This document shows, piece after piece, positions 47,681-60,450 of a stretch of DNA of 64,000 bases. Position numbers and translations under genes: made by a program. Below the pieces are notes generated by a model that saw nothing but the letters and a program-made list of their open reading frames with translations, was not told the origin of the DNA and made no database searches. The DNA comes from Ulota crispa (lineage: Eukaryota > Streptophyta > Bryopsida > Orthotrichales > Orthotrichaceae): contig OY987242.1 of NCBI GenBank assembly GCA_963920765.1, forward strand, positions 8,892,789 through 8,956,788, written 5' to 3'. The first letter of the stretch is position 1. Each line of letters begins with the position of its first letter.

Positions 47681-49105
47681 TTAACCCCTAAATTTCTGAA
47701 CACCCGTTTTTTTGTGGCAACATAGCAATTTTGGGCAGCTCACTACCATTGGGTTTTTCATTTTTTTCCTTTGGAGTTATCATACATGATGTGTCCAAGG
47801 AGTAGCTTTAAGGTCCAACAATTTTCTTAACTTTTGACTTCACAATTCAAAAGTAATTGCATGATATATAGTTATTTTTGCTTGGCAAGCTACTTGGCAA
47901 GCCATTAGAGAAAATATGAGCCCTCCACAAGGACCCTAAGAATCCCTTTCAAGGGATCTCCTTAATTGTTTTAATTTGTACTTTAGGACAAAATAAATTC
48001 TTTACACCCTACTATGCCTTTGAATACAATCATGGCTCACATTGGCATGTCCAATTTTCATTGGGCGTCACAGTTACATGTACATATTACCATGGTCCTT
48101 TTTCTCTATATTAAAATCTTGAGCCTAGTACTTGTGAGGGTAACATTAGTTATGATTGTGTACAATAGTAGGAGAATAATTAAAAAATTGTGACATAGTA
48201 CTAGATTGCCATTTTCTATTCATAGTTTTTGTGATGTACATCATACAAGGTAGAGACACTTCACACACGCTTTAATGTACCCACTGTAGGCCCAATAAAT
48301 GTTAAGAGAGACCATTCTTAAGGGCCTTGTGGAGGGCTCATATTTTTTCTAATTTTAGATTTTTTTTTTTTTAAATTGCATTTTTTGAAATTTGTTTTTT
48401 GAAATTTGTTTTTTGAAATTTGTTTTATGAAATTGGTTCTTTAGATTTATACATACATGGGAAGCTTTGAATCATTCTGTTTTGATCAATGAGATCAAAG
48501 TTATGAGGAGATTTTGTTAGCGGAGAGTTATGGTTTCTCTACTCTAAAATAAACTTTGAATTCCTTTATTTTACTCAGTTTTCAATATTTTGGAAAAAAA
48601 ACAAAACCTAGGGATGTAGATTGTTTATCACAACATTACAACCATTGGGATTGGAACTTTTTATTTCCATAATTATGTTCTTAACAATTTAGTGGTTTGA
48701 ATAATTGTCTACTTCTTTTTACTTATTATTTTTTTCCTTGTGTTATACAATTCCGAATGATTTGAAATTTTTTGAGTGTGTGCCCAACTTGCATGAAGAG
48801 CAAATCCAAAAATTTACAACCATTTTGGAAGCTTTTTCATACAAATATGACCTTGTGAAGTGCAATTGCCCGGATTTTGCAGGGACAAAAATTGGCTTTT
48901 TGTCAATTCAAACTCAAATATCTTACAATCTACATAGTGAAAAAATTTGAATTTTTTTCCACATCTTTTGATACTAATGTAGTACAAGATCTTATGGCTA
49001 TATTTGTCAAAAAATGTTTTTTTTCTAAAATTTGGTACTTGTAGTAGAAATGGTAGTTTTGGAATAGTTTTGGTGAAAATTTGAGCTTAGTGCTTTAGGA
49101 GTTAA
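47681..49105. mobile_element. TTAA-flanked MITE (piggyBac-like ends) interrupted by another MITE, 1425 bp
   Basis: Left end TTAACCCCTAAATTTCTG, right end TGCTTTAGGAGTTAA (one base decayed). Removing the insertion at 47905-48352 leaves about 977 bp, the size of its relatives. Its interior is a reverse copy of the core shared with 31755 and 35963. Four units of a 16-bp repeat (TTTGAAATTTGTTTT) lie at about 48384-48436. Confidence 0.75.
47905..48352. mobile_element. MITE with TTAGARAAAATATGAGCCC ends, nested in a TTAA element
   Basis: The two ends pair over about 38 bp, centred on ATATGAGCCCTCCACAAGG and its inverse near 48323-48342. No ORF. Confidence 0.75.
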
Positions 49106-50090
49106 GAGTTTGGGGTAACTCAAGGTCTTGGAAAGTTCAGGAAAAAAATCCATAGGGTTAGCCTTTCAATAAGATATCATAGAACGTAATTTTTGTGGAA
49201 AAAAGTATTGTAGAATATTTTACATTAACACCTAAAATGGACACAGCGTGCCAATGCGACCAATAGAATACGAAGTATTTTTCTTGTATTTGGACTAGAT
49301 TCACTCCTTTACTACATTTGAGATCAACAAAGAAATTGGAGGATAGATCAAAGCTGTTCTAGTGAGCTACTGGAGATCCCAATTAAAACTTCTTTTTGGT
49401 AGCAAATGTCAATTATATGGCAGCGTATATACTATGCTCTATGGTTTAAGGGTTAAAGGGCAAAGTTGGAGCTCATAGGGTCCCTATTAGCTACTCTAGA
49501 CTAACTTAGAAATTGCTTGGATGTGTTCCTACAACGGTACTTGACAATCATAATCCCAACCTTCCAAACTAGCTTAGCAACTGACATGTAACAGGATTTG
49601 ATTATGTAAGTAGAGTTCACTGCTCCACTATGGATTCAATAGTGTGTGGTGAAACCCTCAAAAGTAGGGTGTGGAATTGGGAACTAATTAGTAATAGGTG
49701 TGTCTACCTTATGGTTTGGACAAATGAGGTTGTAGTGCTACACATTTGTCTTCTTAGCTAACGGAGCCACTAACTAATAAGCACTTGGTGCAATTGCTGA
49801 TGTACAAATGTAGCAAACATTCTTGATCCTTTGAGCCTTGGATTACTCTAAGTTCCTAATGTAAACATCCCTTGAACAAAATCTTTTCTATTTTTGGTTG
49901 CCCTTGTACTTGTCATTGTAACAATAAAATTTGCAAAGTGGTGTCACGCTCTGTAATGCCATTCTTGCAACAAACATGACACTTGGCTGTATGTTTTTCA
50001 AGCAAATTTTATGTAAGCTAAGGGTCTCATGCACAAACAACCTCATGTTTACACCATTAATAACTCAATTTTGCTCTTGATTTCAATTTC
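49106..50090. other. Intergenic DNA; possible further short TTAA element at 49226-49456
   Basis: TTAACACCTAAAATGGACAC at 49226 and TTTAAGGGTTAA ending at 49456 may be ends of another short TTAA element of 231 bp, but only the outer bases match. The rest shows no gene. Confidence 0.3.
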
Positions 50091-50160
50091 TTAACCCTTA
50101 AATGCCAAATTATGGTGGGTTTTACACTAGAATTTGGTGCCTCAAACATTTAGAGGTTAA
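50091..50160. mobile_element. 70-bp TTAA-flanked mini-element
   Basis: TTAACCCTTAAATGCCAAAT at the left and AACATTTAGAGGTTAA at the right, with about 30 bp between. This is almost only the two termini of the AAATGCC type, an extreme internal deletion product. Confidence 0.75.
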
Positions 50161-52640
50161 ATTTGATATTGCGCTTGTGTGGGGCCCTTACCCTATCCAA
50201 AAAGTTGTGTTGATCACCTTATGTCTAGTGTTTGGACAAAAGTAAAAAGTCACTAAAGTATGATTGGGGAGAACTAGTAGTTAGTGTATGGTCATGTGGT
50301 TTGTACGGCAAATAAAACCAACCGGAATTTAAATTTGTAGCTGTGAAAGCAAGAGAAATATATAGAAATTAGAAATCAACAAGTACAAGAAAAAAATTAC
50401 AATAAATTTACTCACCTAATATTGTGAAGGTGGAGATTTTTGCTTGCACGTTTCCTAAAGTACCGGGTGTTTGTTGCTTTGACAATAAGTGGTTGGCTAA
50501 TAACAAGGGTTGGAAATGAAAGTGTCCTAGTTTGTTTAATTATTCTTTTTGAAATAACAAAATGTTTATGTGTGATTACAGCTTTGTGTGAAAGAGCTTT
50601 CTATGTACAAGACAACATCAAAAAAAAGCAACACAAGTGCATGACTATTTCAAATTGAGAAAAACAAAAAAACGTGGAGCTAAAGAGGCATTATTAGTTA
50701 ATTACAAGGGTGTTTTAATTGCTGCACTTATTTCATAGAGAAAAACAACAAATCCTCAATATTTAGTTATAAATCTTGAAAAACATCTTGGAGGAGGTTT
50801 GCAATTTTCACTTGATGAAAATGATAATTCTAAATTGTGAATTTTACACTCATTTATGACAAACCTTTTTGTTTTCAACATCATTTCCATTTTTTAGAGT
50901 TGGGATTATCCACGGCCTTTTCATGGTGAAGGGATGTGTCAAGTTCAATTCTAGTCCATGATACCTAATAGTTGATCATACATATACAAATTGTGGCTAG
51001 TGAGTTTTTTAAGACAAAGGAAATTAACCCATCTTATAAGGATGTAGGATTAAAATGATCAATTTTTTTTGAGAACTACAACTAAAAACTACACAGAGTT
51101 TTAAAAATCCAATTGAATTCACCAAGTAACAAAAAATGGTTAGCAAAACCAAAATTTCTCCCCAAACATTGATCTAAATTAGAGCTCAAGCCATGTTTGT
51201 GCTCCAAACTTGACTAGCAAAGAGTGCTCAAACGGCAAAAATAAATATTTCTGCAAAGTTGTCACATATTTGTACATTCATATATGTTTGAACATCATAA
51301 TTTCATCAACTATATTATCCCAATTTCATCTAAATTGGTGGTATCATATGTTAAAAAAAGGGTTTTATTGGGTAATAGAATTCTCAATAATATATTGTTC
51401 TTAGATCAATCATGCAAAGCAAATGCAATCTAGCTCTATTTTGCCCAAAAAGAATTGAATCACAACTTCTCCTTTTTGTCTAACAAATAACAAGACCCTA
51501 TAATCTTGAAAAGGTAAGTTAATCCACAAGCCAACAAGAATTCCTTGAGGTTGTGATTCTTTGTCCACTGTCTCTAATCTATTCAAATAGATCATAGAAA
51601 AAATTCTTTCTCAAAGTATATAAAATACAACAATGGTGTTTGAACATTCTAGGCAATAAACTATAGTATATCAAGGGCAACTGGTAGACTTTCTAAATGT
51701 GGGCCTTGATTTGGGGTCCAAATGTCATACAATTAATAAAAATTATTAAACATCCTTCAACAAGTCTCAACTTAAGATGTGCACTCAATAGGACAAGGTT
51801 ACAAGTATGTGTTTGCTTTTGGGCACTCTTATTCTAAAGTCCTTGCAAAAATACAAAAATCACATTGCCATCTCCAAACCCCAACTCAAAAAACACACAA
51901 TTAATGCTTGAACCCATCTTCCAATGATTATTTGTTTTTTTCTAGGTGATTTTTGGCATGGCTACCAACTCCTATAAATATTGATTTTTTTGTGTAGCTA
52001 ACACTTTTGTTTTAATAAGTAAATATCTCTTGCATTATGGCAAACTTTGGATTTGCGGGTAACTTGTATAGCCCCACTTGTGCATCTCATTGTATAAATT
52101 TCCAATCAATCCCACATTGCAATTTTTATTTGCATCAATAGCATTTTAATTGCACTGCTAGAGGGGTAACAACACTACTTTATGTGCTAAAGTTTCCAAG
52201 TAAGCACCTCAATATTTCTATCATTTATAACAATAAAAAAATGAAAAGAACAAGTAGAAGTTTTGCTAAAATTTAGCCACATCTACAAACACTACTTATC
52301 ATCAAAATCTTGTTGTTTCAATAATATTTTGTAAACTAGAGTAAGAGCATATGCCTGCCAACACAATTAGGGTTGCAACACTTGGATGATAAGTGCTCAA
52401 GGCCCCTCAAAGTGTTCTCTTGACACTCAAATTGAGCATGTTAAGTAATGGTCCTTGAAATCATTATTTATCCTTGGTTTAGTGAGCTTTATCCTATATT
52501 TCACTTAATGATTGGTCAATTGACTATTTGTAGGGCACATGTGAAGAACAAAGGTGGGGACTAGAAGACAAGAATTTTGAGGACTCTTCAAAAGTAAATG
52601 TAAACACTTGGCAAGTTAGTGGTTGCTTGTAGGGGTCCAA
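50161..52640. other. AT-rich intergenic DNA without recognised genes
   Basis: About 2.5 kb in which no exon, paired terminus or RNA gene could be supported. Short ORFs look random. Confidence 0.4.
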
Positions 52641-53360
52641 ATGCTCTTAGGGTTGTATCACACTATGGCCAACCAAGTCAAGAGGCCGTGGGATTGAGTG
52701 ACCATACTTTGTTGAGAGGTCAAAGAACAAGACCAAAATAGACAATAAAATATTGTTTTTGACACCTTTGACTACCCTTAGTGTGAAGCCTCTCAAGACC
52801 CAGTCCAAAGGCCAAACTCTTTGCAACAAACTTCCACGGCCTCTCAACTTGAATGATTATAAGGTAGACACACCCAATTTGGATAATAGTCCTAATGTGG
52901 TGCATATATACACGGTGATTACATTTCAAATCTAAAATCTAGGCACATCATAGATAGCTTATTTTTTGTGTCACAGAAAATAAGCTATCTGTGACGTGCC
53001 TAGATTTTAGATCTAAAATATACTCATCATCATGTATATATGCACCACATTAGGACCATGCTCCAAATTGGGTGTGTCTACCTTAATGTGAAGCCTCCAA
53101 ATGCCAAACACAAAGTATTCATTACATTTATTAGGCCTTCCAAGTCTAACAACCAAGATCTTATACGTTTTTAATTATTTTGTGAAAAACATTGACATCT
53201 TTTTAACCATAGTTTGGGTCTCCATTTTTGCTTAACCCAAACTTTTCTAAGAAATCATCACTTTGAATGATAAAATACTACCATGTAGGCATTTGAAGGA
53301 TGATCATGACTTTTAAACTGTGACCTCTAGTCTAGTATGAAGGGCCAAAAGGTCAAACTC
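52641..53360. mobile_element. Dispersed repeat containing a foldback
   Basis: This block contains the foldback 52861-53084 and flanking sequence that recurs in reverse at 34320-34740. Outer limits are approximate; no coding frame was seen. Confidence 0.5.
52861..53084. repeat. 224-bp foldback (long inverted repeat)
   Basis: AAGGTAGACACACCCAATTT at the left pairs with AAATTGGGTGTGTCTACCTT at the right. The arms are about 108 bp and meet at 52968-52975 between GATAGCTTATTTT and AAAATAAGCTATC. Arms differ at scattered positions and small indels. Confidence 0.85.
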
Positions 53361-54763
53361 TTGATTTCTTGCAATCTGATGGTGGAAACAGACAGTTCTC
53401 GACCTTTGGCCATAGTGTGAACTGTGAAGTGGCCTTTAGGGTCTCAATTCTCAAACCAGGGCTGTTTACACAGAATAAAGTCAGAGGGTTACAGAATGTC
53501 ATACATGTGTAATAGTTACAGGTCAAGTTGCACAGAACGGTCGTTCTGCTGCTTGCCACGGCGCAAGAAAGCAAATGAAGCCAACTGAAGGTACAGAATC
53601 TAGGCCAATCGAATGCAAGTCTGAGCGAGGACAGATAGTGCCACAGTGAAATATTGAGAGGAGCCTCGTCGACACGAAAAGCTCTCCAAGACTGCGTGAA
53701 GTTAGTACGAGGCTAGAAGTACCATCGGGCAGAATGCGGCCCCGCGCTTTATCAAACATGGCGAGATTTGAAGGGCTCGGTCGATTTCAGTAACTTACAT
53801 CAGCATCCAGCAATAGTTCTTCGGCAGCCCCTCGATTTACTGTGGGGAACGAGGAACATTCGTATCCCGCAGCCACTCGTTCATCCGTCGGAGCAGCGCA
53901 AAGCATAAACGAAATTTAAGACACGTGGCATGCTCACAGTCTTCCTGGCCTAAATTTGAGCATCGAACTGAACGTGCTACCCTTCGCCAATAAGCTCACC
54001 GATCTCTGCTCTGTACCGTCCTCGCATTGGCCATTGGGTTCTCCGCTCGACCGTCGGCCTACAAGAGCTGGGGCCCACACACATGTGCTAAAGTGAAAAC
54101 AGCCGGTTGCGCGGCTCCTCGGACTCTAGGAGGGACTGGAAAGATTCTCGCATGGGTGCACATTGCACACAATTTTTTCATAAAATTTGTCAGTGTTTTT
54201 TCTCGGCTATTAATCTGATCGAGCCTGAGGAACACTTCCTTGTGAGGTACTTGTTGTTCTGCAGTGAAGCGTCGAAAGTGGTCTCAAGTTAGCTTTTCCG
54301 ATTCTCAGCTCCAGTTCTAGAAAGGTATGGACGTGCATTTTGTCTCTTACCATTCGTTGCTAGCAGTTGAAAGGTTTTCGCTTGCCGTGAGTTACATCTA
54401 GAAGCCTCTTGTAGAGCATTCACGTGACAGTTATGTGCACGTAAGCTGTCAAACTGACGGTAAATTGTAAGCTCCATTGTGACAAGGCCAGCGGTGTTTC
54501 ATATTCTTGCAGTTCGGTTGGAGACGATGTTGCAGCTTGGCGAGGGTGGGATGTGACTTGACCCTAGATTTTTTCTCCGCGATTGTCGTGTTAACGTGGT
54601 CTCTCAATGGGGAAATTTGAACTTTCTATGTGAGACTGGCACTGGGGATCCTTAAGGTGATTGTTGTGCAAAGCGATATGGTCCTCGCGTGAGTGAAGCT
54701 TTGTTGGAGTGAGGACTCTTCTTCTCACGGTTTGAGTAGTAGTCTTCTTGTACGGACCATTTA
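53361..54763. promoter_or_regulatory. GC-rich upstream region of the GH31 gene
   Basis: From about 53520 the base composition shifts to GC-rich, marking a promoter and leader. A G-box-like ACACGTGG lies near 53922. No TATA box or leader intron could be fixed. A 78-codon minus-strand frame at 53759-53523 is in this island but has no recognisable family. Confidence 0.4.
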
Positions 54764-57700
54764 ATGGCGATGGATATGGCTGTGGTACGGAAGCTCCCGG
54801 TCACCACCTTGCTCGTGACCATGGGCTCGCTGCTCCTCGTATTTGCGGCGCTCAGCTGGCGACCTGCAGAGGTGGACGAGAATCAAGTCGGGTATGGCTA
54901 CCGCGTCGTCTGCGTCAACCAAGTGCTGAATGGCGATGCCATTCTTGCCGACCTTGACCTCATCAAGCAGACGGATGTTTACGGCGCTGATATCGAGCAC
55001 CTGCAGCTCACCGCCAGGTAATCGGTCGCTCTGTCTTCAATCAATGCTTCGCAATTTCAAACGAGACGTTGATTGAATCGTTGCACTTGCAAACCTCTTT
55101 TCTAGAATAATATTCTATACTGTCCTGCACACTTGCCACACTATCATTGCCCCTGTAGCGCTTTTGTCACACATTTGAATGAACAATATCGTGGAGAACA
55201 TATTTGAGTGTACCGAAACCTAGATTTCTATCTGCCCTAAAACTAGTCATGTCGGAAATTTGCTCAATCGTGGCGTGATCTTGCAGGTATGACAACGAAG
55301 ACAGGATCCGAGTTCACTTTACAGACCAGAACTCGCCACGATGGGAAGTGCCAGCTTCCCTAATTCCGAGGGCGACAGCGCAAGAGCTCAACACGCTCCG
55401 CAACTCGACGTACTCGGACGAATCCTCTAAAGTGGCATGTCGCAAGCTCAAGCTACTAATCGGGAAGCCGACCATTCCAGCACAAAACACGGAGCATCCA
55501 CTAGAATTTTCCTACACAACCAACCCATTCGGGTTCGCCATCACAAGGAGATCCAACGGGGAGGTTCTGTTCAACAGCACGCCCAGCACGTCCAAGAATG
55601 GCATTCCTTCGTTCAACAACCTCGTCTTCAAAGACCAGTACGTCGAGCTCTCCACTCAGTTACCTTCAAACTCCGCCATTTATGGGCTCGGAGAAGGCAC
55701 TCACCCTGAGGGGATCCGGCTTGCGAAGGGCCACAAGTACACGTTGTGGGCGACCGACATCGGCAGCTACAACTTGGACATCGACTTGTACGGGAGTTAT
55801 CCGTTCTACATGGACATCAGAGATGGCGGCTTGACGCATGGCGTGCAACTCGTCAACAGCAATGGCATGGACTGCATCTACGGAGACGAAGCGCTTACTT
55901 TTCGAATTATTGGCGGTATTGTGGACCTCTACTTCTTCGCAGGACCGTCACCTCGCGCTGTCGTGGACCAGTACACTGAACTCGTGGGGCGCCCTGCACC
56001 CATGCCGTACTGGACACTCGGTAAGATCACTCAACGGAGTCGCTCGAAGTACACTTAAAATTAGTGAAGAAAATCAACCCTAAACCCTAAAAGTTTAGGT
56101 ATTCAAGGTTTCGACATGATAGACCATATTTTGCAGAACTTAATTTAGATTAAGCTAAAGCTGTATATCATTATACTTGGTGAAGAAAGTCGCATATGTT
56201 GGTCAAAACATGGATGACATTTGACAAAGGATAGTCATCATGTAACCAAACTTCAAAAGGTGACAAAAGGGATTGCAAGCTATCACTACCAAATCACCAT
56301 ATGTAGATTCTTCTTGTAGAAATTGCTGAAGAATACAGAATTTGCCCTTATCTAAGAGCCATTGTTGCATGCAGGGTTTCACCAATCTCGCTATGGCTAC
56401 AAGAATGTGAAAAGGATTCAAAAGGTGGTGGCGCGGTACAAAGAAGCGGGCCTCCCTTTGGAATCCATGTGGTCCGACATCGACTACATGGACCGCTACA
56501 TGGACTTCACCCTGGATCCCGACACTTACCCGGCTGCCGAACTTCGCAAGTTCGTTGACTCTCTACACGCCAACAACCAGAAATTCATGATGATTCTCGA
56601 TCCTGGTACGCTCTCGGCCCGATTGCTCGTACTCACGTTTGATTTTGGATAATAAAGCCGCACGCAATCTAAGGGCCACTCAGCAATCGTGTCCAAGTGG
56701 GTCATCAATTGGGTTCAAGTATTAAAGGTCCTACTATGAAGTGCTTGAGCTCAATTGATGACTTGATTCCGAAGTAATAAATTAGGTTCATGTTCTTAAA
56801 TTAGGTCAATGTTTTGTGGAGTCCCAATTTGTTTGGCTTATGTTTGATGTTTGGCATCAAAAATTGTCACATAAGTGTCCATGTCATTAAGAAGATCAAT
56901 TGAATCAACTCTTAGTTAATATCTTAGGGTCAAATAGATGATTCAATTTGAGAATTTAAATAATACTATTGGTTCATTTTGATGGTTCTCAAATTGGGCC
57001 AACTATCAAGCATTAACATAAAGTGCTCTTAATTTTATCAATGTGTGTATACTGACAAGCTTGTGCATCCTTGCAGGAATCAAAATTGACAAAAGCTACG
57101 CTCCGTATGTGCGGGGGAAAGCGTTGAGTGTGTTTGTGAAGATGGAGAATGGAGAGGATTACCTAGGGCAAGTGTGGCCAGGGGCGGTGCACTTCCCAGA
57201 CTTCTTCCACCCAAATGCCAAGAAATGGTGGGCAACGGAGATTGCTGATTTTTACAAGAAAATTCCATTTGATGGATTGTGGCTAGACATGAATGAGCCG
57301 TCAAACTTTTGCTCAGGGCCAAATTGCTATTACCCTCCTGATGTAGTGTGCCCGGAAGCGCTTGACTGGTGTTGCATGGTGTGTGACAACACAAACGTCT
57401 CACGTTGGGACCGGCCGCCGTACCATATCAATACACATTGGGACAAGGAGCTTTTTGAGAAGACCATCACCATGACTGCTCGCCATTACAACGATGTCAA
57501 GCATTATGATGTGCACAACATCTACGGATCAATACAGACTGTTGCTACATTCAAGGCCCTCAAAGAGGTAAAGTCAGTCTTACGCACAAACATCAAACTC
57601 TAAAAATTTCTTTAGATCTGTCTGGCAATAACATACATTATGTCTGATAAATTGCCAAAGAATGAAATGGACAGACGTCAACAATCTTTAATTCAGATAA

Positions 57701-59391
57701 ATAGAGTTGGGACAGGCTTTAAGAAGTTGTCAAACAGTGCTATTACGTCTTACAACAACAAAGTCTAAATCAAGTGCTAAAGGATGTACCGGAGAATGGA
57801 CTCATACAAATGTTCCAATTTGATGTTAAACCACACCTCTACAATTTCATTCAAATGTCATTAAAGTAGCAGCCTTAAACTGAGATGTTTATGTGCACTG
57901 TGTTCTATGGAGTTGGGAAGGTCAGGATAAGCGTAATCTAGTGCATGGATTTGGGAAAGACAGCTGTGGGAATTCATTAGAAGATCAACACAATTCCAGA
58001 ATTCACAGAACGATTTGTGATGGGTTCCGTTTTATCTTGGCATTAATGTAAAAAAATTCAGCTTGGGTTTGACCCCTATTTAAGGGGACCTATGTCATGG
58101 GTGGTTACAGATAATCGCGACGTTCCAAGACCTGAAAAGGGTACTACACAAATTGAGAGAGAGAGGGAATTTCTAAGAATGTAACAGTCAAATCTATTTT
58201 TTGCAACAACAAACAGGGGGTTGTAGATCGATCAATTGTTAAAGAAATGGAGTAGATTTTGAGTTCTGGAAACATCGAATGTTGCAGGTAACGAAGAAAC
58301 GGCCATTTGTGATGTCGCGCTCGTTGTTTCCCGGCACGGGCGCGTTCACAGCGCACTGGACGGGCGACAACGGCGCGTCATGGGACGACCTCCGCTACTC
58401 CATCGCGGGAATCGTTAACTCCGGCCTGTTCGGCATCCCGATGGTTGGAGCAGATATCTGCGGCTTCTACAAGGCGACATGGGAGGAGCTTTGCAACCGA
58501 TGGATCCAGCTCGGTGCGTTTTACCCCTTCGCTCGCGACCACTCCGACCAGCACTTCGGCGGGCAGGAGCTTTACCTCTGGAAATCCGTCACGCACTCCG
58601 CCAAGAAAGCCCTCACGGTGCGCTACAAGCTCCTGCCCTTCCTGTACACGCTGCTGCACGAAGCCCACGTGGTGGGAACGCCAGTCGCCCGCGCGGTTTT
58701 CTTCGTCTTCCCAGAGGATTCCGCCACTCTGGACATCAACGATCAGTTCCTCCTCGGAGATTCATTACTCGTCTCTCCAGTACTCCATGGTGGCCAAACC
58801 TCCGTCAAAGCTTACTTCCCCACAGGTACCTGGTACAATATCTTTGATTACTCATGCGTCACCTCCCCGGGCACCCACTTCGTCCTCGACGCGCCATGGG
58901 ACTCTATCAACGTGCACATCCGAGGTGGTTCCATTGTGCCAATGCAAGAATACGCCAACACCACGGCTTTAGTTCGCCAGAGCCCTATCAGCTTCTTAGT
59001 AGCATTCGACGCCGGAAACTCATCCGCGTCCGGTGAGCTCTTCCTCGACGACGACGATGACATCAGCATGAGTGTCAGACCTGAAAAGTCCACGTTTCTG
59101 AAACTGGAAGGCTCGCTCTCGGGAACTTCAGGCTCCATTCGCAGTAACGTCACATACGGCGAGTGGGCGGAGGAGCAGGGCCTGTATGTGCACAAGATTA
59201 GAGTTCTGGGAGTGGCGAGAAGCCCTTCGTTGGTGATGATCGATGGAGCGGCAGCGCCGGAGAGTGTGAAGGTAGAATTCAATGCAAGCGTTGCGATGTT
59301 GGAGATCTCCGGGTTGCGGTTGTCGGCAGCAAAGGACTTTGAGCTTGCGTGGGACGGTGTGTCCACTTCTTCTTCTGTTGCTTCTTACTGA
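54764..59391 (+). CDS. GH31 family alpha-glucosidase / alpha-xylosidase, 5 exons, 937 aa
   Basis: Secretory-pathway glycoside hydrolase that releases alpha-linked glucose or xylose from the non-reducing end of oligosaccharides such as starch fragments or xyloglucan. Exons: 54764-55017, 55287-56020, 56375-56605, 57077-57567, 58288-59391; all GT-AG and in frame. The N-terminus has a hydrophobic signal or anchor segment (about residues 14-32), then the plant GH31 opening VGYGYRV, a beta-sandwich, the (beta/alpha)8 barrel and a C-terminal beta domain. Catalytic motifs: [30 protein letters not shown] (nucleophile D477), AHWTGDN (acid/base D597), [16 protein letters not shown]. Length and motif order match plant enzymes of 900-940 aa. 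The CSG loop resembles plant alpha-xylosidase (XYL1), while DMNEPSNF and GADICGF resemble alpha-glucosidase, so substrate cannot be settled by eye. Confidence 0.95.
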
Positions 59392-60295
59392 GAAAATGAA
59401 CTAGAACTTCGGACCCTTCTCCATGTACTGCGAGATTCAGAGTGCGTGAGAAAAAGTTTGTGCGGGAAACGATTGCTGTAACGATGGCGAAGCTCGTCGG
59501 CACTCTTTCTGGAATCAAACGATGTGCACCATTTTCTTGATTAGTGGAGGATTGTTGCAACGATCAATGAGAACAAAATTACCGCTTTTTGACACGGTTA
59601 TAGGTCCATTATACACGGTAGTCGCAACATCGGTTGCTCCATCTTTTCGACTTTTCAAAACTAGAAGCAAAGCATGATGTTGGCCTTTGAACACTTACCT
59701 CATGAGTAGCGTTGAGAAAGTAAACGTTCAAATCTTGTAGCACATTGCAATAGCCTTGGCTTGTAGTGAAACTGTAGGTTATAATTTGTTTGTGGTGAGA
59801 ATTTCGAAGACCCAATATCCTTGTGTTGTGAGTGCAAGTGCAATACAGAACCGAAAATCTGTAATATATATCATACTGAGTTTTTTAATATCAACCCAAC
59901 GAGAATATGTGCAATATTGAAAACTCTAAAAATGTGCATATTATGAGTGATTAAAAAATCACCTCTGAGTTGGAGGTTCTAGTATTGTGAGATGTTGAAG
60001 CTCACACATAGTTAGGAGTTGCTACCATCCAAGCAAGTTGCAGTTAAGAACATGTCAGCAAAGCTTTTGCATTATGAAGCGAAGGCGACACACTCTTGGG
60101 ATATGCCCCTCTAGTGCATTTTGGTAAGATTGAAGTATTCTAGTTGCAAGGAAAGATTGAGTTTGAGTCGTTTGACTAGTTGTATATCTATTTTGTAGAT
60201 TTTTTTTTGTAGTTGTGTTAAATTGTATTTGTGTAAATTATGGTGAATTAATGTTTTCTAATATTTATAGGAGGGGGCAGACACTTCCAATTGTT
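59392..60295. other. 3' flank of the GH31 gene
   Basis: Holds the 3' UTR and AT-rich flank. No second gene or repeat is recognised before 60296. Confidence 0.4.
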
Positions 60296-60450
60296 ATGTG
60301 GACACCCTCATAGCCTAGCTTATTGTATTGAGATTATTATTACGTTGAAATATGAAACAAAATCAAAGCAATATTATAGCGTACATCTGTGTTTACAAGC
60401 GTTGCAAACTTACAACATATATGTCTCATTTGTGATGCGGTTAAGAGTTA
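60296..60450. mobile_element. Half copy of the MITE at 8766-9133, cut by a TTAA element end
   Basis: GTGGACACCCTCATAGCC onward follows the left half of 8766-9133 (for example ATTATTATTACGTTGAAATATG with two differences). Similarity stops at TTAA (60448-60451), where TTAATCCCTTAAGGACCAT begins. Confidence 0.7.

Noticed and set aside
53523-53759. 78-codon minus-strand ORF in the GH31 promoter island
   Set aside because: GC-rich DNA often leaves open frames. No family, splice pattern or downstream continuation could be recognised, although a small divergent gene is not excluded.
58378-59366. Long minus-strand and second-frame ORFs across the last GH31 exon
   Set aside because: They lie antisense or out of frame to a strongly conserved GH31 exon with GC-rich third positions and are shadows.
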